Positions 12,730 to 24,900 of a stretch of 64,000 nucleotides of DNA are shown here, one piece after another. The notes under the pieces are model-generated. The model was not told the DNA's origin and did no database searches. It saw nothing but the letters and a program-made list of their open reading frames with translations. The number at the start of each line of letters is the position of its first letter. The first letter of the stretch is position 1. The position numbers and the translations under genes were made by a program. This DNA comes from Pipra filicauda (taxonomy: Eukaryota; Chordata; Aves; Passeriformes; Pipridae): positions 3,224,001-3,288,000 of the forward strand of contig NW_024104376.1 of assembly GCF_003945595.2 (NCBI RefSeq), in the 5' to 3' direction.

Positions 12730-13790
12730 AGCTGTTTGTTTAGATATCTTCAGAGATGAAATCACTATAGCCTCTTCTACTTATCCATTCCAAGCCTTCA
12801 CTCTTTTAACCATGAGACTGTCCAACATCCGGTGTGCCTAATGTTCTGAATTTATGTCCATCACTTCTTGTCCTCTCTTCTACAGACATGGAAAATATAA
12901 TTTCTTTCCTTCTTGTAGCAGCCTGTACATGACTGAAGACTTAAATTTCACCTGAGTTTTCTCTTTAAGGTTTAAACCCCAACTGCCTCAAACTTCTTTT
13001 GCAAGTTTATGATTTCTAGGTCTTTGGCAGTAAACAATTAATTTTTTCACAGCTTTCCTCTGAAAGCTTGACAACTAGTCTATCACTTTCTGAGCATGCT
13101 GTCTTGATGGAAACAGCACTTCTGTGCTTATCTAAAGGTTCAGTAGATAGAAGAGTTATCACAGATCCTGATGAGAAATAGAAAACTTATCTTTCTTTTT
13201 TTTCTCTGAAGATCAGGGCTTTGTCATCTCTTGTGCAACTGAGGATGCAGCCTAGCTCGGATATGGTTTTTTTTTGCAGAATTGCTGCCTGATTAGTTAT
13301 TCCCCTCAATTTATGCATATATTCCCAGACGTATGCTGTAGACTGTTCCTGAGGGATGGCTTCAAATAGCAAAACACAGCACTTCTCTGTTTTAAATAGC
13401 ATCATATTTACTTTGGCAATATCCTTTTCATCTTTATTTTTGTTCTCCATTATGCCTGTACCCTCTTCTGGCCACTGAGATTGGAGATTATTTTATTGCA
13501 GAAGATACACATATCAACAGTCCAAGATAGAGAACAGCCCCGATAGAACCCCACTTAGGACAACCCTCCAGTTAGAAATAAACCACAACTTAGCACTTTC
13601 TGAAAACAGTTTTACAGATATTCTTGCTTATTATAGTTTTATCTTATACTACGTATATGGTATCTACCTTCTATTTTCTAGTCCTATTTCATTCATAGAA
13701 AGGGCATATGAGTCAGAGTTAAATGTTTTATTAGAAAAATGGAATATTTGCTGCTTCACTCTTATTCTCAAAGTGCCTTACTGTGATATG
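12730..13790 (-). mobile_element. Old, diverged CR1 LINE fragment
   Basis: Read on the minus strand, three parts match CR1 in order. 12740-13040 corresponds to the 3' end region (the 'cttcttgtcct...acagacatgg' and 'ctgaagactt...tttctctttaagg' phrases). 13380-13430 keeps the 'catcatatttactttgg' phrase. 13530-13770 corresponds to the reverse-transcriptase palm region (the 'ccccacttaggacaaccctccagttag' type and 'tttcattcatagaaagggcatatgag' phrases). Spacing is close to a contiguous CR1 3' kilobase. Many stops and indels show that it is long dead. It belongs to an older subfamily than the copy at 38450-39415. Confidence 0.65.
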
Positions 13791-14744
13791 GAAGAAATTC
13801 AAAAGGGTTTGATAACATTTTTCCAGTTGTATTTCCTTTTCAGTTCCTGCAAAATACAGCACAATTAATTCCCAAAAGGAAACATAAGTGTCCCCAAATT
13901 TCTTGAAAGACGTATGGCAATATCGATACACTCAACAAGTGCTTTTCATGAGATTGTTTCACACACATCACAAGCATATCCAAATGAAGTAGAAAGCCAT
14001 ATAACTCGTATGCTGACAACACTCATAGGCTTTTCCGTGACTCAACCTAAAGCTAACTTATTGGACAGCCTTCTACTGAGTTATTTTTAACTTTTATCAA
14101 CTCATGCATTTTCTTCCTGCAAGCTGAGCAAATTTCCACAAAGTCTGCTCAGAGTAGAGGTTGTAAATATATATAGAAAAAAAAAAAGGAAGTATCGAAG
14201 ATTGCATAGCAGATATTCTTTAGCTACAGAGAATGGTTGTCAAGAGCTGTCATGTGTTGTATGTCACCCCTAATGATTTTAGAGGTAACAGGTCAGTTGC
14301 TGAGTTGTTTTGATTTTTGGGGTTTTGGGTTGGTTTTTTTTGATTGTCAACGGAAATCAGTGGGATTTGCGAGATAGTTCAATGGCAGGAAACAGTCCCA
14401 ATAAATCCACCAGAAACGGATCTTCATTTAAAAACTAAAAATACAATCTTGATTAGATTCTGAGTATTTTCTGCAGTAAAATTATTTTTGCCATCTTCTC
14501 TGATTTGAACTCTGGTTTTTGGCAAAGCCATTATTGTTGCATGCTATCAAGAATCTGTTGCTAGAAAATAACAAAGAGACATTATTGAAATAGTGTAAAT
14601 TCCCTTCTAGGTCTTGGCATAGTCTTCCTTCACAGATAAATACCTTTGTCTTCTAGATTTCTGTAATGCAGATATTTGTATTCTTGCACTTTTAGACTAT
14701 TTTACTTCTAAAATTTTTGAAGCGGACGCTATATCTCTCTGTCA
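13791..14744. other. Non-coding stretch, no gene recognised
   Basis: AT-rich unique-looking sequence with a G/T-rich stretch near 14307-14342 (tttttggggttttgggttgg type) and a poly(A) run near 14178-14188. No ORF above 70 codons. Confidence 0.5.
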
Positions 14745-15019
14745 GAATAGACTATTTCACTTGGAAGGGGCCTCCAATGACCATTTAGTCCACCTGTCTG
14801 ACCACTTCAGGGCTGACCAAGAGTTAAAACGTGTTGTTAGGAGTGTTGTCCAAAGGTCTCTTAAGCACTGAAGCCTTAGAGCAGCAACCACCTCTCTAGG
14901 AATTCTGTTGCAGTGTTTGACCACTCTCTTGATATAGAAATGCTCCCTAATGTCCAGTCAGAAACTCTTCTGGCACAGCTTTGAACTATTACCACACGTC
15001 CTATCACTGGACACCAGAG
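14745..15019 (-). mobile_element. CR1 LINE 3'-end fragment
   Basis: The plus strand reads as the reverse complement of a CR1 3' end: 'ttggaaggggcctccaatgacc' type start, 'ctgaccacttcagggctgacc', 'accacctctctaggaa', 'gaaatgctccctaatgtcc', and 'gtcctatcactggacaccag' at the inner end. The element stops abruptly at 15019, where the LTR begins, so the remaining CR1 body was lost or displaced. Confidence 0.9.
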
Positions 15020-15640
15020 TGTGGTGGGTTGACCCTGTCTGGATACCAGGTACCCCCAAAGCCAATCTGTCACTCCCCTCCACAGCTGGACAGGGGAGAG
15101 AAAGGCTTATGGGTCAAGATAAGAGCAGGGAAAGATCGCTCACCAGTTACCATCATGGGCAAAACAGACTTGATTCAGGGAAATTAGTTTAATTTATTAC
15201 CAATCAAATCAGAGTAGGATAATGAGAAATAAACCAAAATCTTAGATCACCTTTACTCCTACCCTGTCCTTCTTCCTCATCTCAACTTCACATCCAAATT
15301 CTCTTCCTCTTTACCCACCCCCCCTCTGCAGTGAAGGGATAAGGAGAATGGGGGCTCTGATCAGTTCATCACACATTGTCTCTACCACTGCTTCCTCCTC
15401 AGCTGAACTTCTCATATTCTTCTACTGCTTCAGCATGGGCTCCCTCCCGCAAGAGACAGTCCTCCAGAAACTTCTCCAACATGTGTCCTCATGGTTTGCA
15501 ATTCCTCATGAACTGCTCCAGTGTGGATCACTTCCATGGGGAACAGTCCTTCAGGAACCAGCTGTTCCAGTGAGGGTCCCTTGTGGGGTCACAAGTCCTG
15601 CCAGCAAACCTACTCCATTGTGAACCCCTCTGTCTATGAG
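15020..15640. mobile_element. Partial LTR of an avian endogenous retrovirus
   Basis: It begins 'tgtggtgggttgaccctg' and continues with phrases I recognise from an abundant neoavian ERV LTR: 'cactcccctccacagctgg', 'aggggagagaaaggct', 'tcaccagttaccatcatggg', 'agtttaatttattaccaatc', and 'agtaggataatgagaaataaa'. The second half is built of degenerate 41-48 bp units that each end in a 'ctccagtg'-like phrase (unit ends near 15483, 15524, 15572, 15620). The far end is missing: the sequence passes directly into CR1 at about 15640, with no terminal CA or target-site duplication seen. No retroviral gene is present. Transcriptional orientation and exact family were not determined. Confidence 0.75.
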
Positions 15641-15920
15641 ATCTGATGGCAATCCTCAAAGAGCTGCTGATGTCATTGCAAAACCTCTCTCAATGATTTT
15701 TAGCAGTCCTGGGAATCCAAAGAGGTTCCAGCTGAACGGAAGCTGGTGAACTTTTTCCAATTTTCAAGAAGGGCAAGAAGGAGGACCCTGGAAACTACAA
15801 GCCTGTCAGTCTCACTTCAGTGTCTGATAAAGTTATGGAGAAGATTATTCTGGGACGTATTGAAAAACTCCTGAAAGACAATGCAGTCCTTGGTCAGAGC
15901 TAGCACAGCTTCATGTACCT
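15641..15920 (+). mobile_element. CR1 ORF2 reverse-transcriptase fragment
   Basis: The plus strand encodes the CR1-clade reverse-transcriptase start region. After damaged codons matching 'LKEL.DVIAKPLS', an open run of 48 codons (15757-15900) contains the hallmark FKKGKKEDPGNYKPVSLTS and continues to a premature TAG at 15901-15903, where CR1 would read QHGF. The frame upstream is shifted and has stops. Catalytic motifs further downstream are absent. It is opposite in orientation to the CR1 at 14745-15019, so the two are separate insertions. Confidence 0.88.
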
Positions 15921-18900
15921 GATGGTACAGGGGAACAGGATGTGTCCACGGGATGTCAAAAGAGGAATGATATCTGCCTCATTTACTACCCTTACGGTGG
16001 CTGCAGGTGATGCTCCATGGTCTGCTCTGAGTGCCTCACATGAAACAAACCCCTTCCACTTAAACTGTACATTTTCAGAGCTATGTACTGAGGCAGGATC
16101 TTTGCAGTATGCCTGTGGGTGATGTGGATAGTAAATACAAACCCAAGTAAAAAGCAAACTACAGCAAAAACTACCTCCCAAGCTCATCCTCTCAGAGTTT
16201 AGTTGTGGCAGGGAAGGAGGAAGTGGTGCTTGTGTTGTTGAGGCAAAGGTGTGGGCCAGTACTTGCTTACGTGCCAGTGTTCCTCAGCGAAAAGTTTCTC
16301 AGCAGCCCCACAGTTTCAGTCTTTTAACTTCAGGACTCTGCTGCATTACCCCTAAACCCAAACTGCCGTAAGTACAACCCACAATCTTCATCACCCAACA
16401 TCTTCTCTCTATGTATCTCATCTTGCAAGAGGGCTCATCCCAAGATTCACATCAGGACTGCCTTTCCCCCTTGTCCCCACTCATATGTCAGGTCACTCTT
16501 TGACAAGTTAATCATGAAGAATTAACGAACCACTTCCTTATGTATGGAAACCCTGGAAACTAAGAAAAGATGAGTGGCCTCTGCAGTGTTTGCTCCGTAC
16601 AGGTAGAATAAATTTAAGACAGGTCACATCAAATTGCCTTGGAGCACGGCTCTTCCCCTGGTGCAGCACACAAAGGTGATTTGGAGGCATCTTTTCTGTT
16701 TACTTTTGGTTCTCCTACCCATACAGTTCTTTTATTGCAACCCCAGCAGACAATGTCTGGGGAGGGAGACTGATCTGAGCATATACTAGAGGCAAGTCCC
16801 AATATTCTCAAAACACCAAACCTGCAGTCATATCCAACATTAGTGCCACAGTTCATATTTGAAAATCTGATTGTAACTGGCTGCTGAGCACTGAAAAATG
16901 AGAGTCTTTACACAGAGGATAGTCTTTTGAAAAATGAATTCCATTAATTTACTTTGGCTAAACTCAGTTCGACACTCGAACACAGGAATGGGGAGAAAAA
17001 TAAATATATGGATCAATATTTGCTTACACAGTCTAACCAACTACTGTGTATTTGAGAAGTTCACTTTTCTATCTTATAAGTTAATTAGCATGGAGAAGAA
17101 AAGAGTATCGGGATTCGCTATAGCAGTCATGCTTCTAATGACAGCAGTACATGTTTTGTATTGAACCAGAATAATAATTGGGCCTAAAAACTTTCCCTGT
17201 AAAGTCAGAAACTATTTTTACCTGTTCTCAGGCATGAATGTAAGTCAGAATGCCTGATGTCTTCACTTACAATTCAAGATAGACATAAATACTGTCTTTA
17301 TCATTACTAGAGTGTGTTTTAGGCATAATTTTGAGAGGTGCTGGACATTGGCTTCTTTTCACTACTAGAAGCTAATGGAGCTTCTCCTGGATAAGATAAC
17401 TACATACTCTCGTTTAACATAACTCTGGGGAGGGAGCACTTCTTACTTGAGTATTTTTAATGAAGATATTCACTGGTACTTCTGATCTTAACAACTGACC
17501 CATAAACCAGTGGTTGTGGTGCACGGATACACCACTATGAGCAGATGAACAAGACTGCTGCAGTTTTGCATGTGGAAGTAACAGCTGCTTGAGTGCTTAA
17601 CATTCTGCATTTGCTCAGGTAAAAAAGGTACCAAAGCACCTGTGTGACTGTAGCTCATGGAGTATTCCACTTACTGAGACAATACTATTAAATATATTGA
17701 CAAAAGATATTCTAGAAGCTATTCCTTTGCGTTGATCAGATTCCTCACTGCTTTGATGTTAACATGGCTGTGTGGAAAGACATGAAGGTATGTATAACTA
17801 AGGTTTGTTTTTCTCTGGATTTGACAGGCTGAGTTGACAAGTCTGAGTTTTCTGAGACTCTTGACCAGTCTGATCTGTGGATGGGATTTAAGGTGGATAA
17901 CAGCAAGCTCCTGGCAATACTTAGGGTTTAAATTGACCCTGACTCAATCAGGGTGTTCCCACAGCAGGCTAATCTTGAATAAAGTGGAACTGGTCTAGTA
18001 TGGACTGAGATAGATTCAAGTATAACTGCCAAAGGTTAGGATTTCTAACAGTAATGTGGTTGGTTAGGACTTGGAAAGCCTGCTCTTATCACTAAGAAGT
18101 CACAGTTATAAGTACCAAGATCTGAGGCAACCTGAAGAAGAAATTAAAAGAAAGCCAAGGAGAAGTGGAGGTCAAGGGAATATTTCTCCAAGAAATAAAG
18201 CATCATCTCCTGTACTTAATCTATTACTTTCATGTATGTGACTAAAACACCTCAGTAATATTAAAAACAGCGCTCAGTGTGATGTATAGCTGAATAGTAT
18301 CTTTAATCAGTAGAAGCTAGACTTAAATAAATTTTTAGTTCATGGATTATTACTGGACCATGTAAGTTGAATAGATAAGTTTTATGCTGCCAAAATTTAT
18401 GACTTACCCAAAGCCAGAAGAACAGCTAAATTGATGTATGCCTCATCTACAACAAAGAATGCGATTGGGATGAATTCCCAAACAGGTGATTACGTGAATG
18501 ATACAAAAGCCAAGATGTATGTGCACACCGAAGGAAGAGCAGATTGGTTTTGGCCCAGGTTCAACAAAGTCCCTCCCACAAGTAAAAAGTAGTTACTATG
18601 AAACAGATGCAGTGTCGGGAAAACAGAGTAATTACCTGGAATTCAGCCCAATTAGTTTCTGTAAGTTCTGATACTCTACGTGTACCAGGAACGTAATGGA
18701 AGTGACATGTGATAACACTTTATCTCAGCCTCAGTCAGCTGGGGCCCATGCACACAAATAAGGAGCGGAAAAGAGTGAAGCGAAAACATTTTTACTCTTT
18801 TTGTTGTTTTTTTTTAGAGCAACCACAGAAGTCGGCAGGTGTCAAACCTCACAGTTTTTCAAAAATGGTATTCTCATTAATTTTTTTTTCCATTTAAGAA

Positions 18901-21488
18901 TAGAAACACTCTGTTAGTAAGGTAAATGTGCTCATTTGCATTGTTTAAGCAGCGTGTACTACTAGGTGTTTTCAGTACATTTTCATAGAAAACAGAAGCT
19001 TACAATGAAGAGAAAAGTAATCCTTTCCCATCACAAGATAATGTATTACTACTTTGCTTAAATAGTATCAAAACAAGAAAATCCTTTATGGACAGGTTCT
19101 GAAATGGCATAAATCACATTTAGTTTAAGCAATTTATACTGAAGGCATGTAACCACATGCAGATATTATTTAACTTCAGTGCTGGTACAAGAGGGTTAGG
19201 GTGAGGCTGCAAGCCATAACACTTCTCACAAACTGGGATAAATCATGAGTTTGAATTTGTAAAAATAACAAATTCAGTCCTAGAAGGAGGTGGGTATTGT
19301 TGGACCAACGGGAACTAATGGAGAAGGCATCAAAAGGGAGACCCCTGATCTGTGTTGCTTCTTGTAATATCTAATCCTTATAAAATATTCCTTGCTTACT
19401 GTCATTTGTACCACACAACCTGAGTGTTCACAGGATGCCAAAGAGCAGAGTTCCCCACAGATCTTGGCAATTCTTCAAAGTCACTGTGCCAAAATAGTTT
19501 TCCTCTCCAAATAAAAGTTTGTTGGTAACAAGGCATTGTCTGTCACAAAGATATTACCCAATCAGTCCAGCCAACATGTTCCCTCTACGTGAAGCAGCAG
19601 GCCCGTGCCTTGGCCAGGGATGCAGGAATACACAGCAGGCTGGAATTTGCTGCCTATTTTTGCAATATCCCTCTTGCAAACTTCCTGCCTGTCATGCAAG
19701 AACTTCCCGCACCCCCTCCATTGTAGTCATCTGGCTCTACTGACAACTTCCTGAGGAGCACAGCCTGGGAGCATGTTCATGGGTGGGTCAGGAAGCTTCA
19801 TGGAGAAACACAGAGGCAAACCAGTGCAATTCAGCACTTCTGGCCTCTCAAGAAAGGCAGCATCTTCCTACTGAGTCTGTATTTGCTGCATACATGTCAT
19901 TACTCTCCATGTCACCCTTCTGTACTCCTAAAGGTGTAGGTTTCTACAGCTCATATCCCAACACATCTTTCCACAGCCTCCTAGTTTTTCACTGCAGCTA
20001 CACCAGCCTGGCCCAGTTAAGCCAGGGAACACACCCCACAACACCTGCAAATGCAGCAGGTGCAATGTGAGGTCCTTGCATGTAAGATCTTCCTTGCAAT
20101 TCACCTTGACAGATGATTAAATTAACAGGTACAAATGGAAGAGCGAGACCAGGACAAGGAAAGGCAGTGCTTTTGCTAGATTTACATGCAAATCAATACA
20201 ATTTAAATGCATTTTCTTTGCAGGATATTTCATTGCTTCTAACTGTGTTTTATAGCAAATAATTTAAAGGAAAACTGAAAACAAAGATTCTAGCAATAGC
20301 AAGAAAGAAGGTGTACAGGGAAGTGGGTTATATCTGAATTGTATAAATGTACTTGATCTTCAATAACTCATTAACAACAGAGTCTTACTGTTTATTTTTT
20401 ATTGCAGCTGTGATTTTTAGGATTAGGCCTATCAATATTTATTTTTGTTTAACAGAAGGCAAACATCCGATCAGCCCTGGCAAATGTTATTCAGTGAACT
20501 GCAATTTCATTATGCTTTAGTCACAGAACAAACGTTTGGTTTCTAACAGGAAGTTGAAAGTACAAAGTGGGGAGAGTCAGTCACCAGTGCATCTACTGCC
20601 ATGATAATTCATCTATTGCCAATCTATGAAGTTTTTAGACATCCTGGTTATCTTCTATCAATGTAAGGAGAAAAAATTCTGTTCCTTTCATAGAGTTAGA
20701 CTGAACTTTTACTAGAAATGAGGGCTGGATGGGGAACTGTTGTTTCATAGATTGGGCAAAAGCATCTATAGAAACTGAGGCAGATTTTTCTGCAAACTGC
20801 AGTTTCCAGATGAGGTTCCTCTTTCAGATAACTCCTCTTGGTGTTGCTCAATGGGATTGAAATGCTGAGAAGTAATTTTGATTTTTTTTTCAGTGGCATT
20901 TTGCTGGAAGCCTGTGCAGCAAAGACCCTGAAAATCTCTTGCCTTTTTCTGTCATATTGCCAGTGCTACTCAAGACTTCCTGTATCTCTCTAGTTTCTGA
21001 TATCCAGAGCTAATCTAAATTAGATCTAAATATCTAAGAGCTCTGAATATACAGTATATTTTAAAATAACAAAGCTAAACAACATATATATCAGGTGGAG
21101 CCTAATGAACATGAGACACATTCACCAGAGTAAACTGAACAAAGGTTAAACAGGTGCTCTGAGGACTTAGCAATATGTACAATGTTTTATTGTCACATAT
21201 CTGCATAGCATTTGAGAGACTTTGAGTGGATTTATCCTCACAGATCCCTGGTATGTAGCAAAAAGATACCAATCCCGTGGGGGCTGAGGAAAGAGTAGAG
21301 GTCATACAGTCTGGCCAGGGGACCTGCAGAGTGTTGCAGCTCAGCATCACTCACTGCTCATACCTCTCTGTGCTCCCAGAAGTGTTCCATCCACCTCACC
21401 ATTGGACTCACAAGTTTTGTAACTCATCTCCATCAAAACACGACATAGTTCCCTTTCTGTGAAATATTTAAGGACAGACAAATCATGT
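15921..21488. other. Non-coding stretch, no gene recognised
   Basis: About 5.5 kb without a recognisable gene or young transposon. ORFs stay below about 100 codons and show no domain. A small compound hairpin lies near 21006-21044 (cagagct ... agctctg arms around an atctaaattagat palindrome). Confidence 0.5.
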
Positions 21489-21960
21489 AGAATCAGAGAT
21501 TATAGAATCATTAAAGTTGGAAATACGTCTGAGATCCTTGAGTCCAACCATTAACCCAGAACTTCCTGGTCCACCACTAAACCATGTCCCCAAGTGCCAC
21601 ATCTACACATTTTTTGAACACTTCCAGGGATGGTGTCTCAATCACCTCCCTGGGTAGCCTGTTCTAATCCTTGACATCCCTTTCAGTGAAGAAATTTTTC
21701 CTAATGTCCAACCCAAACCTCCTCTGGAGCAACTTGAGGCCATTTCCTCTTGTCCTGTCACTTGTTACTTAGTAGAAGAGACCAACCCCCACCTCTCTAC
21801 AACATCCTTTCAGGTAGCTGTAGAGAGTAACGAGGTCCTCCCTGAGCCTCTTTTTCTCCAAGCTAAACAAGCCCAGCTCTGTCAGCTATTCCTCATAAAA
21901 CTTTTGCTCCAAACCCTTCCCTGGCTTCGTTGTCCTTCTCTGGATATACTCTAACATGTA
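21489..21960 (-). mobile_element. CR1 LINE 3'-end copy
   Basis: Reads in reverse complement as a CR1 3' end: 'agaatcattaaagttggaaa', 'gagtccaaccattaaccc', 'accactaaaccatgtcccc', 'ccagggatggtgtctcaatc', 'aatttttcctaatgtcc', 'tcttgtcctgtcacttgtta', then 'gtccttctctggatatactc' at the inner end. About 470 bp is retained, 5'-truncated. The duplicated 'agaatca/agattatagaatca' at the left edge is the degenerate CR1 3' microsatellite tail. Confidence 0.95.
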
Positions 21961-24900
21961 AATGATGGAGGCAAAGTAATTAAGGGCTTTCTAGGAAAAC
22001 CTTTGCAGACAGGACACATGTTGAAGTGAGGCTCGTCTGACTTCAAGGGCTTAGGGAGGCTTAATATGGTAGAATTTCATATATAATAGTATACAAGGTA
22101 CAAATCATTAATAAGATATTTTTAAGTTGTTAATTCATTTTCTGGGATTTCCCAATACTGTTTCTCTGCCTTATATAAACTGTATAGTACTCAAGGCAGT
22201 CAGTACTTACAGCCTATTGCATGGATTGTGCTTAGTCAAACAACTAATGAAAAAGAAAATTCATGTCTTCACTTCCTGTTCTGACTATCAAAAATACTCA
22301 GGGAGGACACAATAATGTAAGAACAAATTAAAGTGAGGAAAAAAATCAGCATATGTTATACATTTGTTTTCATCTCACGATGATTTTGACCACAGAAAAG
22401 TATTTGATTATGATAGATTAATTGTATTGCTACTCATGTTAATATAGTTCTGTCTAATGATTTATTTTTTTTTAGTCTTCATTTTAACACTGCTAATGTT
22501 TACTTAGTAGGACATTAATAACACCAGGATATTTATCATAAAGGAAACGACTAATGAAATCTGCTTCATCTGTCAGTGGATGTTTATGTTTCAAGGCTGC
22601 ACTCAACTGTTTATGCAGGATTTAGGGCAGAATGGTAGGGTTCTGTTGGTGACTAATAATAAGAGGGAAGTTAAATGGCAATTAGTATGGATTTTTTATT
22701 AGTAGTATTTATATGACAGTAGAACTCCCTCGGGCTTCAGATCAATGCTTGAAGCAGTTAAACTCTTTGTTGAAAGACTTAAGGATGAGACAAAATACAT
22801 TTGATAGTGATGGGACTCAGGACTGGGAGCCAAAATTGTCCGACTCTGCAAATAAACAGGCTCACTGCCTACTGCTCCTCTGGTGAACCCTCCTGCAAGT
22901 AGCTCTTTGGCTTTGACACATCTCTCTTAAAGGTATGCAGTTTATATATTTTCTGTATATTCTTAAATTCAACAGTTAGTTCAGGGACAAACTACATCCC
23001 CTAGTTTGATGTTTTTAGAAATACTCTACTCATTCTTAATGAGTTTTCTCCCAGTGTCTGCTTCAAATTGGATGCAAATGTCACAATTTTTAAGCATAAC
23101 TTATACAGCTTATGGGTAGTTTTGCAGATCTTTTCTACCTAAGAACTGGACCCCATGGTTTGAACACAAGCGGATTTGAAGGATTTCCTTTTGAAAAACA
23201 CAAATGCCTGTTCAATTTTTAAAACAAATCCCACATTTGAAAATTGTATTTTCCATCTTCCTTTTCGAGTCTGAGTTCATTATTTGAGGTTTTCCTTCCT
23301 TTGTTACAAAAAGCTCAGAGTGGTACATCCTTGTTGCAAGGGCATGTGAAAGCTGCCAGATTGTATCACAACAGGGACAGGCATGAGTGTGGAAACAAGA
23401 TCCTAGCTGGGGAGCTGTACTTGTGTTTGGGCATCCTTCGCCAATCCTGGGATTGTTCTTTATGAACAAGGGCAAATATTAATGTCTCCCACTGATTAAG
23501 AGCCTAGTTTTTGGTCAGGATGCATATATGTATATGTGGAATTTGGTCTAGCATGCCACTGACCAGTGATCTACCCTTTCTTCTTTTTATATGGTAAAAA
23601 AAATTTGTAGGATGAAGTCACCGGAAAATTGTGTCACTCTGACTATGTTAACTTAATGAAAAGGAAAGTGTATTGCCATAGTAAAGTATTTCCTTTTGTT
23701 AGTTACTTCTAAAGAATGAAATGCAAATTCCAAAGGCAGTTCCCTTCCTCATTTTTCTGTTCCGCAGAAATCGCTGGGAGTACAGAATATAATTCAGAAA
23801 TGCTAAATCCAGCATCTGCTACACCCCTGCAACTACCTTCAAAGTCAATAGGAGTCATGGGTGCACAAGGAACTGACTTCCCTGTCAACATACTGCAATT
23901 TTTAACCATTATTAAATGTAAATCTCTCTAGCATCAATATTTATTCCTGCTAAATATGAAGAATGTTTAGGTTTATGAGTCACCAGTTCTTTTCCAGTTA
24001 GCGCTTGCTCTACCATTTCCATCCTTGAATGGAACTAGAGATTTATACATGATATCAGCACACAAAGTCAACTGTTAGGAAGAAGCAACAACAGAATAAC
24101 AACTGGGGAGATAACAACATCCATCAGTCAGAGCCCATGCGCTCCACTGTTGTCATTTCTCTGCTGTTGGTTTTGCAACAGGCTTGAGTGGTAAATCACA
24201 AAGACCGTGAATAAGTGCAGCAGGATTTGCTCACAATTTGTTCCATGCGAGCTCGAGGTTGCCATGGGAGACAGGAAGCCTTTTTCAGGCACTCCCACAG
24301 CAGTAAACTGTTGCCACTGTATTAACAAGTAGCAGCACATCGTGTTTCCTTCAGCAGCCGCCTATGAGCTGACCTGCAAAAATGCCCAGGGTGGATGGTG
24401 CTTTCCCCCCACTTTCACTTCTTACTTTGGATGCAACTCAGGGTCCTGATAAAGAGGACAAGCCGCCCTTTGCTGTAAGGCTGTAGGTTCAGCCTAGTTT
24501 CCAGTGAATGCAAGGTCTGCATAATAAAAACCCTCTTTACAAAACGCCACAGTAGTCCTAAGCCTGGAAAGGTGATACAGAGGCAGCTGAGAGACAGCTG
24601 GAATCCAATGGCTAGGTTGTATTCGTTGAATATGTTATTTGGTGAGAGATTGCACACAGGAAGAAGATTGCTCTCAGTTGTGATTATAGCACAGATCAGT
24701 GGCTGCCAGTCCAAAATGAGAGCCTGCTCTGCCAGAAGGTCTTCCTCAGTTCAGAAAGGGTGGTCCCTGGGGATGATGTGGTAGTTTTCCTGATTCCTGG
24801 GATGAATAGTCCATCACAGCATTTCTGTAACTCTTGGTGGTGACTGCACCAACATACTGAGAGCCTCTCCTTGATCAGTGAAGATACCTCATTTCAGAAG

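Noticed and set aside
15348..15623. 91-codon plus-strand ORF
   Set aside because: It lies wholly within the ERV LTR piece and reflects its degenerate tandem units, not a protein.
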